Below are positions 46,555-53,528 of a stretch of 64,000 nucleotides of DNA, one piece after another. Positions within the stretch are counted from its first letter, which is position 1. Every line of letters starts with the position of its first letter. The position numbers and the translations under genes are program-made. The notes under the pieces are model-generated. The model ran no database searches. It was not told the DNA's origin and saw only the letters and a program-made list of their open reading frames with translations. The DNA comes from Acidovorax sp. sif1233 (GTDB lineage: Bacteria > Pseudomonadota > Gammaproteobacteria > Burkholderiales > Burkholderiaceae_C): NCBI RefSeq assembly GCF_019218755.1, contig NZ_JAHUWZ010000001.1, positions 620,001-684,000 on the forward strand, given 5' to 3'.

Positions 46555-48329
46555 GGTTGTTGTTCCTCGGCAAGTTGGCGCAGGACCTGGGTGAAGGCGT
46601 CCACGGCCAGCTGCATGTCGTTGTTGGTGGTGGATTCGAGCGGGTTGTGGCTGATGCCCGAGTTCAGTCCGCGCACGAAGAGCATGGCCTGGGGCATGAT
46701 TTCGTGCAGCTTCATCGCATCGTGTCCCGCCCCGCTGGGCATGCGGAACACGGGCACGCCCAGCGTGTCCACGGCGCGCTCCCAGTGGTGCTGCCAGGCG
46801 GGCGCGCTGGGCGCGGCGGCGGCGCGCATGGATTCTTCCAGCGTGTAGCGCAGGCCGCGCCGGGCGGCGATCCTGGCGAGCTGCTCCCTCACGTCGTTCA
46901 CCAGCGCGTCGCGCTGGGCGTCGGTGGGCGCGCGCAGGTCCAGGCTGAATTGGCAGCGGCCGGGCACCACGTTGATGGAGCCTGCGGGCACCTGCAGCTG
47001 GCCGATGGTGCCCACCGAGTCGCCGTCCTGCGCGGCGCGCTGCTCCACGTACAGCGCCAGTTCCGCCACGGCCACGGCGGCGTCGCGGCGGCGGTCCATG
47101 GGGGTGGTGCCGGCGTGGCTGGCGGTGCCGATCATTTCGCACAGAAAACGCACGCTGCCGTTGATGGAGGTGACCACGCCCAGGGGCAGGTCCAGCTCGT
47201 TGAGCACGGGGCCCTGCTCGATGTGTACCTCGATGAAACCCAGGTATTGCGCGGGGTCGCGCTGGAGCTTGGGGATGTCGTCGATGCACAAGCCCGCGTG
47301 CTGCATGGCCGCGCGCATGGTCACGCCGTCCACGTCCTTCTGGTCGAGCCAGGCGGGGTTGAAGTCGCCGATGAGCGCGCCCGAGCCGAGGAACGTGGCC
47401 TTGTAGCGCTGGCCTTCTTCTTCGGCAAAGCCCACCACCTCGATGCCGAAGGGCAGCCGCCGGCCGGCGCGGTGCAGCTCGCGCACGCAGGCCATGGGCA
47501 CGAAGATGCCCAGGCGGCCGTCGTACTTGCCGCCGTTGCGCACCGTGTCGTAGTGCGACCCGGTGATGAGGTAGCGGGCCCCTTCCGTGGCCGGGTGGTA
47601 GCGCCCCACCACGTTGCCCACGGCGTCAATCTCCACTTCGTCGAAGCCGCAGTCGCGCATCCAGTGGCTGATGCGCTGGGCGCAGGCGCGGTGCGCGTCG
47701 GTCAGATACGTGACGGTGAGCTGGCCCTTTTCAGCGAAGCCGGGGTCGGAGTGTTCGGCCAGCTTTTCCTGCCAGTCCCACACGTCGTTGCCCAGCACGG
47801 GCTCGGCGGCGAACTTGTCGTTCAGGCGAATCTCGGCGATGCGGTGGATGTTGCGCAGGGCCTCGGCCAGTTCGAACTCGGGATGGTTGTCCAGGCGCCG
47901 CGCAAAGGTGTCGATGATCTCCTGCTTGGGCAGGCCCGTGCCGCGCGGCCCGCGCACCGCCAGGATGAACGGGAAGCCGAAGCGCTCGTTGTAGGCGGCG
48001 TTGAGCGCCTGGATGCGCGCGAACTCCTCGGGTGTGCACTGGGTGAGGCCCGCCTTGCTCTGCTCGTTGGTGGACTCGGCCGTGAGGTTCTTGGCCACCA
48101 TCGCTTTGCCCGCCAGTTCCGGGTGGGCGCGGATCAGTGCCAGCTGCGCGTCCTGGCCCGCCGTGCGCACCACCTGGGCCAGCGCGTGCTGCAGGTGGGC
48201 CTGCGAGCGGAAGGGCCGCTGCGCCAGCGCCTGCTCGGCGATCCAGGGCGAGTGCTCGTACAGGCCATCGAGCAGCTGCAGGGCCTCGGCGCTGCTGGCG
48301 GCGTTGAGTTGTTCCAGTGTCAGGGCCAT
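46551..48329 (-). CDS. Bifunctional OHCU decarboxylase - allantoate amidohydrolase
   Basis: A 592-residue fusion. Residues about 1-170 are OHCU decarboxylase (UraD), with the catalytic His in HPELAGK (H69) and the ESTNEQSKAGL and RFGFPFILAVRG motifs; this half yields S-allantoin. Residues about 180-592 are an M20-type allantoate amidohydrolase (AllC), with GSHYDTVRNGGKYDGRLG, FAEEEGQRY, EVHIEQGP and SHAGTTPMDRRRDA. The two halves catalyse steps on each side of allantoinase, whose gene lies just two bases upstream. The ATG at 48329 fits the UraD N-terminus. The fusion type is known in Burkholderiales. Confidence 0.94.
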   Translation of the reverse strand: MALTLEQLNAASSAEALQLLDGLYEHSPWIAEQALAQRPFRSQAHLQHALAQVVRTAGQDAQLALIRAHPELAGKAMVAKNLTAESTNEQSKAGLTQCTPEEFARIQALNAAYNERFGFPFILAVRGPRGTGLPKQEIIDTFARRLDNHPEFELAEALRNIHRIAEIRLNDKFAAEPVLGNDVWDWQEKLAEHSDPGFAEKGQLTVTYLTDAHRACAQRISHWMRDCGFDEVEIDAVGNVVGRYHPATEGARYLITGSHYDTVRNGGKYDGRLGIFVPMACVRELHRAGRRLPFGIEVVGFAEEEGQRYKATFLGSGALIGDFNPAWLDQKDVDGVTMRAAMQHAGLCIDDIPKLQRDPAQYLGFIEVHIEQGPVLNELDLPLGVVTSINGSVRFLCEMIGTASHAGTTPMDRRRDAAVAVAELALYVEQRAAQDGDSVGTIGQLQVPAGSINVVPGRCQFSLDLRAPTDAQRDALVNDVREQLARIAARRGLRYTLEESMRAAAAPSAPAWQHHWERAVDTLGVPVFRMPSGAGHDAMKLHEIMPQAMLFVRGLNSGISHNPLESTTNNDMQLAVDAFTQVLRQLAEEQQP

Positions 48330-48331
48330 GG

Positions 48332-49321
48332 TCAGCCTGCTTTCTGTGAAGGGTAGGGGTGCGCCTGTTTCCAGTGGCGCGCGATGTCGATACGGCGGCA
48401 CACCCACACGTCGCCGTGCCGCTCGATGTGGTCCAGGAAACGCTGCAGCGCGGTGATGCGGCCGGGCCGGCCCAGCAGGCGGCAGTGCATGCCGATGCTC
48501 ATCATCTTGGGCGCGTTGTCGCCGGCCGGGTCGCCTTCGGCGTACAGCGCGTCGAACGTGTCCTTCATGTACTGGAAGAACGGGTCGGCGTGCGAGTAGC
48601 CCTGCGGCAGCGCGAAGCGCATGTCGTTGCAGTCGAGCGTGTAGGGCACGATGAGCTGGGGCGCGGTGGTGCCATCGCTCTTTTTCACGTCCATCCAGAA
48701 CGGCAGGTCGTCGCCGTAGTAGTCGCTGTCGTATTCGAAGCCGCCGAAGTCGGCCACGAGGCGGCGGGTATTGGGACTGTCGCGGCCGGTGTACCAGCCC
48801 AGGCCATGCACATGGCCTTCCGAGCTTCCTCGAGGGCCCGTCATGCGCTCAATGATCTCCATGGCCTCGACCATGTGGGCGCGCTCGACCTCTTCGGGCA
48901 CATGCTGGTAGTGGATCCACTTGAGGCCGTGGCAGGCGATCTCGTGGCCCAGCTGCACGAACGCCTGGGTCAGCTCGGGGTGGCGCTGCAGTGCGCTCGA
49001 CACGCCGAACACGGTGAGCGGCAGCTTGCGCTTTTCGAACTCGCGCAGGATGCGCCACACGCCGGCGCGCGAACCGTATTCGTAGATGCCTTCCATGCTC
49101 ATGTGCCGCTCGGGGTAGCTCGCGGGGTTGAACATTTCGGACAGGAACTGCTCGCTGCCCGCGTCGCCGTGCAGCACGGCGTTCTCGCCGCCTTCTTCGT
49201 AGTTGAGCACGAACTGCACGGCGATGCGCGCACCGCCCGGCCATTGCGCATGGGGCGGGGTCTTGCCGTAGCCGATGAGGTCGCGGGGGTAGGGCTGGGT
49301 GGAGTCGTAGATCATGGGCAT
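48332..49321 (-). CDS. puuE: Allantoinase PuuE (polysaccharide deacetylase-like)
   Basis: The 329-residue protein has the NodB/polysaccharide deacetylase fold of the metal-independent allantoinases. It begins MIYDSTQPYPRDLIGYGKTPPHAQWPGGARIAVQFVLNYEEGGE and carries HGLKWIHYQ, GWYTGRDSPNTRRL and YDSDYYGDDLPFW, the PuuE hallmarks. It opens the hydantoin ring of allantoin to allantoate. Start is at 49321 or two codons later; the ribosome-binding site is weak. It lies 34 bases after the GntR gene and two bases before the uraD-allC fusion. Confidence 0.95.
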   Translation of the reverse strand: MPMIYDSTQPYPRDLIGYGKTPPHAQWPGGARIAVQFVLNYEEGGENAVLHGDAGSEQFLSEMFNPASYPERHMSMEGIYEYGSRAGVWRILREFEKRKLPLTVFGVSSALQRHPELTQAFVQLGHEIACHGLKWIHYQHVPEEVERAHMVEAMEIIERMTGPRGSSEGHVHGLGWYTGRDSPNTRRLVADFGGFEYDSDYYGDDLPFWMDVKKSDGTTAPQLIVPYTLDCNDMRFALPQGYSHADPFFQYMKDTFDALYAEGDPAGDNAPKMMSIGMHCRLLGRPGRITALQRFLDHIERHGDVWVCRRIDIARHWKQAHPYPSQKAG

Positions 49322-49355
49322 GAAGGATTCAAGGGGTCTGTCACGCGCTGGGATG

Positions 49356-50024
49356 TCACGTGCTGAGCGCGGCGGCCAGGTCGCTGGCCGGGCGCTTGCG
49401 GTCGAAGGTCAGGCTGGCTTCCACGTGCTCCAGGTGGGCCTGCATGAGGGAGACGGCCAGGGCCTCGTCGCGCGCGGCGAGCGCGGCCACGATGTCGCCA
49501 TGCTCCTCGTGGGAGTGTTCGGCGGCGCTGGCCGACTGGTACATCAGCGTGATGAGGGCGCAGCGAGAGATCAGGTCGCCCAGCATCTGCGCCAGCACCT
49601 CGTTGCCCATGAGCTCGGCCATGCGCACATGGAAGTCGCCCAGCAGCTCGGTGCGGCTGCTGGCATCGGCCGTGCCCATGGCGGCCTTCTCGCTGGCGAC
49701 GTGGGCGCGCAGCGCCTTGATCTTGGCGGGGGTCACGGTCTGCACGAAGGCCCGCGTCATCTCGGTCTCGAGCATGCGGCGCACGGCGAACACCTGGCGG
49801 GCCTCTTCGACCGAGGGGGTGGACACGAACGCTCCGCGCGCGGGCTCCAGCGTGACGAGGCGGTTCTGCGCGAGCTGGAACAGCGCCTGGCGCACCAGCG
49901 TGCGCGACACGCCGAAATGGTCGGCCAGTTTCTGCTCGGCCAGCTTGGTGCCCGGCTGCAGGCGGTGCTCGACGATGGCGCGGGTCAACGCGTCGACAAT
50001 GGCACTGGTGGATGAAGATTCCAT
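49356..50024 (-). CDS. GntR family regulator, FCD type, of the urate operon
   Basis: A 222-residue regulator with a winged helix (about 5-70; PGTKLAEQKLADHFGVSRTLVRQALFQL) and an FCD ligand domain (about 75-205) that keeps the metal-binding His residues (DFHVRMAELM, EEHGDIV, HLEHVEA). It is the first gene of the operon gntR-puuE-uraD/allC-M20. A perfect 18-base palindrome lies 25-42 bases upstream of its start, consistent with autoregulation. Related sites occur before puuD and the purine permease. The ligand may be a purine-breakdown intermediate. Confidence 0.88.
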   Translation of the reverse strand: MESSSTSAIVDALTRAIVEHRLQPGTKLAEQKLADHFGVSRTLVRQALFQLAQNRLVTLEPARGAFVSTPSVEEARQVFAVRRMLETEMTRAFVQTVTPAKIKALRAHVASEKAAMGTADASSRTELLGDFHVRMAELMGNEVLAQMLGDLISRCALITLMYQSASAAEHSHEEHGDIVAALAARDEALAVSLMQAHLEHVEASLTFDRKRPASDLAAALST

Positions 50025-50048
50025 GGTTGCATGATACGTTGGATGGCG

Positions 50049-50066
50049 AAAAGTGTATACACTTTT
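50049..50066. promoter_or_regulatory. Perfect 18-bp palindrome, likely GntR operator
   Basis: AAAAGTGTATACACTTTT is an exact palindrome in the 108-base divergent gap between the GntR operon and the HIU hydrolase gene. Its TGTATACA core fits FCD-type GntR operators. Similar sequences lie at 52017-52034 and 32404-32421. Confidence 0.8.
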
Positions 50067-50132
50067 GGTCTACACGCTGCGATCTGGCAATCCTCGCCGA
50101 TCGGCCGTGGTCCCCACTTCAGGAGATTCCCT

Positions 50133-50483
50133 ATGGGATTGAGCACCCACGTTCTGGACACCATGAATGGCTGCCCCGCGGCCGGCATGGAGATCGCCCT
50201 GTATTCCACCGACGGCGACAACGCCACCCTCATCAAGCGCCTGGTGTTGAACCATGACGGCCGCACCGATGCGCCGCTGTTCGACAATGCGACCCTGCGC
50301 GCTGGCACCTACCGGCTCAGCTTCAATGTGGCGGGCTACTTCAAGGCGCGCGGCGTGCAGCTGCCCGAACCCAATTTCCTGAACCTGGTGAGCCTGGATT
50401 TCGGCATCGCGCACGCCGACCAGCACTACCACGTGCCGCTGCTGGTGAGCCCGTGGAGCTATTCGACCTATCGCGGGTCGTGA
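50133..50483 (+). CDS. uraH: 5-hydroxyisourate hydrolase
   Basis: The 116-residue transthyretin-like enzyme hydrolyses 5-hydroxyisourate to OHCU. It has all marks: N-terminal LSTHVLDTMNG (catalytic H6), GRTD (R44), HYHVPLLVSPWSYSTYRGS with a catalytic His and the C-terminal tetrapeptide YRGS. The ATG at 50133 has AGGAG about seven bases before it. It is divergent from the gntR-puuE operon and shares the palindromic operator in between. Confidence 0.96.
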   Translation: MGLSTHVLDTMNGCPAAGMEIALYSTDGDNATLIKRLVLNHDGRTDAPLFDNATLRAGTYRLSFNVAGYFKARGVQLPEPNFLNLVSLDFGIAHADQHYHVPLLVSPWSYSTYRGS

Positions 50484-50524
50484 GGGGCGGGGCCCAGCCA
50501 GGGCCCGCGCGCACGGGGATGTGC

Positions 50525-51070
50525 CTACAGCTGCCCTTCGGTCAAGGTATCGAGCTGGAAATGCCCGCTCTTGTCCCACAGCCAGGTGTCGGTGTAGGTG
50601 ACCTTGCCCAGGCGCGCGGGCACCGGGAAGGGCGCCGCTGCGCGCACGGTGCGCTCGATTTCCGCGACCACCTCGGGGGCATGGCGCGGGGCACGCATCC
50701 ACCGCAGGCGTGTCACCTTGCCAGCGCGGTCGATATCCACCTCCAGCACGCCGATCGCATACAGCATGGGGGGCAGCTTGCCCTTGAACACGCGCTGCGC
50801 GTTCAGGCCGTAGAGGTGGGTGGCGGCGTCCTGCCGGTACGCCCGGGGGGTGGTCGCCGCCGAGGCGCGGGCCGAACCGGCGCTTGCGGGCACGGGGCCC
50901 TTGACGCCGCTGGAGGCATCGGTGCTGGGCGCACGGCTGTCCTGCGCGGGCGGCGCAGGTTCGGGAGCCGACTTGCATGCCGCCACCAGCGCTGCGATGG
51001 CGGCCATGAGCCCGGCGAGCAGCCAGTGGCTGCGGGTACTGGGGGTGCGCTCGGGGGCTGGGGACGGCAT
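50525..51070 (-). CDS. Lipoprotein with TonB-like C-terminal domain
   Basis: A 181-residue protein. The N-terminus has a hydrophobic segment (about 16-31) ending in LVAAC, a lipobox, followed by a Pro/Ala/Ser-rich linker. The rest (about 80-181) resembles a TonB C-terminal domain (GVLEVDIDRAGKVTRLRWMRAPRHAPEVVAEIERTVRAAAPFPVPARLGKVTYTDTWLWD). True TonB has an uncleaved inner-membrane helix and a long Pro-Lys spacer, so this may not be an energy transducer. The 3-prime end is convergent with uraH; the start faces xdhC with a gap of about 64 bases. Function unknown. Confidence 0.7.
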   Translation of the reverse strand: MPSPAPERTPSTRSHWLLAGLMAAIAALVAACKSAPEPAPPAQDSRAPSTDASSGVKGPVPASAGSARASAATTPRAYRQDAATHLYGLNAQRVFKGKLPPMLYAIGVLEVDIDRAGKVTRLRWMRAPRHAPEVVAEIERTVRAAAPFPVPARLGKVTYTDTWLWDKSGHFQLDTLTEGQL

Positions 51071-51134
51071 GATGGCTGGTGTGGGCTGGAACGGAACGGG
51101 GACCCTGGGACCCCGATGGCGCGAAGGATCTGGA

Positions 51135-51968
51135 TTGACTGATGTGCTTTTACTGCTGGACGGCCTTGCGGCCGCGCCCGCCTGTCTGGTAAGGGTGGAG
51201 TCTACCGAAGGCTCGGTGCCGCGTGAAGCCGGGGCCTGGATGGCCGTGTTCGCCGAGCGGATAGTGGGCACCATTGGCGGCGGCCACCTGGAGCACCAGG
51301 CCATTGCCGAGGCCCGCCGGCGCCTGGGGGGCGTGCCCGGCCCGGCCCGCATGCGCTATGCGCTGGGCCCGGCGCTGGGGCAGTGCTGCGGGGGCGTGGT
51401 GCACCTCGAATTCGAGACGCTGTCCGCACCCGCCGACCAGGCCCTGGCCGACCGCCTGCGCGCGCGCCTGTCGCCGCGCCGGCATCCGGTGGCGCTGTTC
51501 GGCGGCGGGCATGTGGGCCACGCGCTGGCCCGGGTGCTGGCGCCGCTGCCGTTCGCGCTGACCTGGATCGACAGCCGCGACGGGATCTTTCCGCAGCCGG
51601 CGCCGGACGGCGTGGCCTGCGAACACTCCGACCCGGTGCAGCTGGCGGTGCCGGACCTGGCCTCTGGCACCCGCGTGCTGATCATGAGCTTCAGCCATGC
51701 CGAGGACCTGGACGTGGTGGCCGCCTGCCTGCGCCGCCAGCGCGAGCGGCGCGACCTGCCGTTCATCGGGCTCATCGGCAGCAAGACCAAGTGGGCGACG
51801 TTCGCAAACCGCCTGCATGGGCGCGGGTTCGCGCAGGAGGAACTGGCGCAGGTCACCTGCCCCATCGGCATCCGGGGCATCGACGGCAAGGAGCCGGAGG
51901 TCATCGCCGTGGCCGTGGCCGCGCAGCTCCTGCAGACCCTGGGCGGTGGGGGCGCGAACGGGTTCTGA
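51135..51968 (+). CDS. xdhC: Xanthine dehydrogenase accessory protein XdhC
   Basis: The 277-residue protein inserts sulfurated molybdenum cofactor into XdhB. It starts with the XdhC domain (RVESTEGSVPREAGAWM, then GTIGGGHLEHQAIAEA) and ends with the Rossmann-like domain (VALFGGGHVGHALARVL ... FIGLIGSKTKWATFANRL ... CPIGIRGIDGKEPEVIAVAVAAQLL). The likely start is TTG at 51135, with AAGGA about nine bases before it; ATG codons at 51070 and 51073 would add about 21 residues. Its partners xdhA and xdhB are 7 kb away on the other strand. It lies between uraH and puuD. Confidence 0.9.
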   Translation: MTDVLLLLDGLAAAPACLVRVESTEGSVPREAGAWMAVFAERIVGTIGGGHLEHQAIAEARRRLGGVPGPARMRYALGPALGQCCGGVVHLEFETLSAPADQALADRLRARLSPRRHPVALFGGGHVGHALARVLAPLPFALTWIDSRDGIFPQPAPDGVACEHSDPVQLAVPDLASGTRVLIMSFSHAEDLDVVAACLRRQRERRDLPFIGLIGSKTKWATFANRLHGRGFAQEELAQVTCPIGIRGIDGKEPEVIAVAVAAQLLQTLGGGGANGF

Positions 51969-52016
51969 GGGTAACTCCGCTCCCGCGTGCCTTCGAGGGG
52001 GCTGGAATCGAGAACA

Positions 52017-52034
52017 ATTTCTGCATACACTTTT
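52017..52034. promoter_or_regulatory. Second GntR-like operator, before puuD
   Basis: The sequence has the right half GCATACACTTTT, matching the palindrome at 50049-50066 in 13 of 18 positions overall. It lies 155 bases before the puuD start, in the 220-base gap after xdhC. Confidence 0.5.
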
Positions 52035-52151
52035 CACTGTCCTGATTCGGTATTTCATGGGTCGCAGCGGTGCCCCGGCAGAATCTCTGCCAAGGTGCGC
52101 GACCCCCTTCTTCTGCTCAGAGCGCCCGCAGTGGTGAGCAGGTTGCACAAA

Positions 52152-52171
52152 GGCGGCGCCTTCGCGCCGCC
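52152..52171 (+). other. GC-rich hairpin in the puuD leader
   Basis: A perfect eight-base stem, GGCGGCGC and GCGCCGCC, encloses the stable tetraloop CTTC. It ends 17 bases before the puuD start codon, close to the ribosome-binding region, and could tune translation. Confidence 0.5.
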
Positions 52172-52188
52172 AAAGTTGAGAGACTTCC

Positions 52189-53448
52189 ATGGAAAGCTAC
52201 TTTCTCGACTGGGCCAACCTGCTGCTGCGCTGGGTCCACGTCATCACCGCCATCGCCTGGATCGGCTCCTCGTTCTATTTTGTCTTCCTGGACAGCAGCC
52301 TCACGCCGCCCGAGGACGAGGACCTGAAGAAGCAGGGCGTGAGCGGCGAGCTCTGGGCCGTGCACGGCGGCGGGTTCTACCACCCGGTCAAGTTCGCCGT
52401 GTCGCCCCCGAAGCTGCCTGGCCACCTGCACTGGTTCTTCTGGGAGAGCTACAGCACCTGGATCAGCGGCTTCGCGCTGTTCACGGTGTCGTACCTCTAC
52501 AGCGCCAGCACCTACCTCATCGACAAGTCGCGCATGGACTGGGCCCCCGCCACGGCCATCGTGGTGGCGCTGGCGTTCTTCGTGGTGTTCTGGCTGTTGT
52601 ACGACGCGATCTGCCGCCTCTTCGGGCAAAAGAAGAACGGCGACGCCATCGTGGGGGCGCTGGTGCTCGTGCTGGTGTGCATCGCCTCCTGGCTGGCCTG
52701 CCACTGGTTCGCGGGCCGCGCGGCCTTCCTGCTGGTGGGCGCGATGATCGCCACGGCCATGAGCGCCAACGTGTTCTTCTGGATCATCCCCGGCCAGCGC
52801 ACGGTGATCGCGCAGATCAAGGCCGGCGAGCCCGTGGACCCCATCCACGGCAAGCGCGGCAAGCAGCGCAGCGTGCACAACACGTACTTCACGCTGCCCG
52901 TGCTGTTCGCCATGCTGAGCAACCACTACAGCTTCACCTGGAGCCACCCGCAGAACTGGCTGGTGCTCATCCTCATGATGTTTGCGGGCGCCGCCATCCG
53001 CCAGTTCTTCGTGATGCGCCACGGCCACAAGCTGGGCCGCAACGGCAACCCGCTGCCGTATGCGCTGGTGGGGGTGGTGGTCATCGTGGGCGTGATCGCC
53101 TGGATGCGCCCCGCGCCGGTGGCGGCCCCTGCCGCGCCGGTGGCGGGATCTGCTCCTGTTTCAGGAGCTGCTGGCGCAGGTGGGCAAAGCGCTGGAGGTC
53201 AAAATGACTATGCATCCCTGCAGCCCGTGCTGGCCCAGCGCTGCTACATGTGCCATGGCGAGCAGGTGCAGATGAAGAACCTGCGGCTGGATGCGCCCGA
53301 CAGCGTCAAGCAGCATGCGCAGGCCGTCTACCAGCAGGTGGTGGTGCAAAAACTCATGCCCATGAACAACGCCACGGGCATGACCGATGCCGAGCGGGGG
53401 CTGGTCAAGCGCTGGTTCGAGGCCGGAGCGGCGGTGGGCACTCCCTGA
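52189..53448 (+). CDS. puuD: Membrane-bound cytochrome c urate oxidase
   Basis: A 419-residue integral membrane urate oxidase. The N-terminal part (about 1-305) has about eight hydrophobic helices with conserved His residues (WVHVITAIAWIGSSFYFVFLD; HGGGFYHPVKF; LHWFFWESYSTW), as in PuuD. The C-terminal part (about 342-419) is a cytochrome c with the heme site CYMCH (352-356) and Met ligand candidates in QKLMPMNNATGM. It oxidises urate to 5-hydroxyisourate and passes electrons to the respiratory chain, avoiding H2O2. The linker (S321-N339) is encoded by a family A repeat, which is unusual. It lies downstream of xdhC with operator-like and hairpin sequences before it. Confidence 0.93.
   Translation: MESYFLDWANLLLRWVHVITAIAWIGSSFYFVFLDSSLTPPEDEDLKKQGVSGELWAVHGGGFYHPVKFAVSPPKLPGHLHWFFWESYSTWISGFALFTVSYLYSASTYLIDKSRMDWAPATAIVVALAFFVVFWLLYDAICRLFGQKKNGDAIVGALVLVLVCIASWLACHWFAGRAAFLLVGAMIATAMSANVFFWIIPGQRTVIAQIKAGEPVDPIHGKRGKQRSVHNTYFTLPVLFAMLSNHYSFTWSHPQNWLVLILMMFAGAAIRQFFVMRHGHKLGRNGNPLPYALVGVVVIVGVIAWMRPAPVAAPAAPVAGSAPVSGAAGAGGQSAGGQNDYASLQPVLAQRCYMCHGEQVQMKNLRLDAPDSVKQHAQAVYQQVVVQKLMPMNNATGMTDAERGLVKRWFEAGAAVGTP
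53151..53207 (+). repeat. Family A repeat within the puuD coding region
   Basis: The sequence keeps both stems: GCTCCTG-TTT-CAGGAGC, then GGCGC ... GCGCT, followed by GGAGGTCAAAAT as in the intergenic copies. It is read in frame as SAPVSGAAGAGGQSAGGQN and forms the flexible linker between membrane and cytochrome domains. Confidence 0.75.
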
Positions 53449-53480
53449 GCCGCTGCGCGCTTCACCCCGGGGTCCGGCCG
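53446..53480 (+). repeat. Short family B-like sequence at the puuD stop
   Basis: The puuD stop codon TGA is part of CCCTGAGCCGCTGCGCGC, the usual start of family B. The element is short and degenerate after that. It lies in the gap before the convergent EAL-GGDEF gene. Confidence 0.4.
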
Positions 53481-53528
53481 GACCCGTTCCATGCAGGCAC
53501 CCGCCGGGGTGCGTGATTTTTGGGCGCC

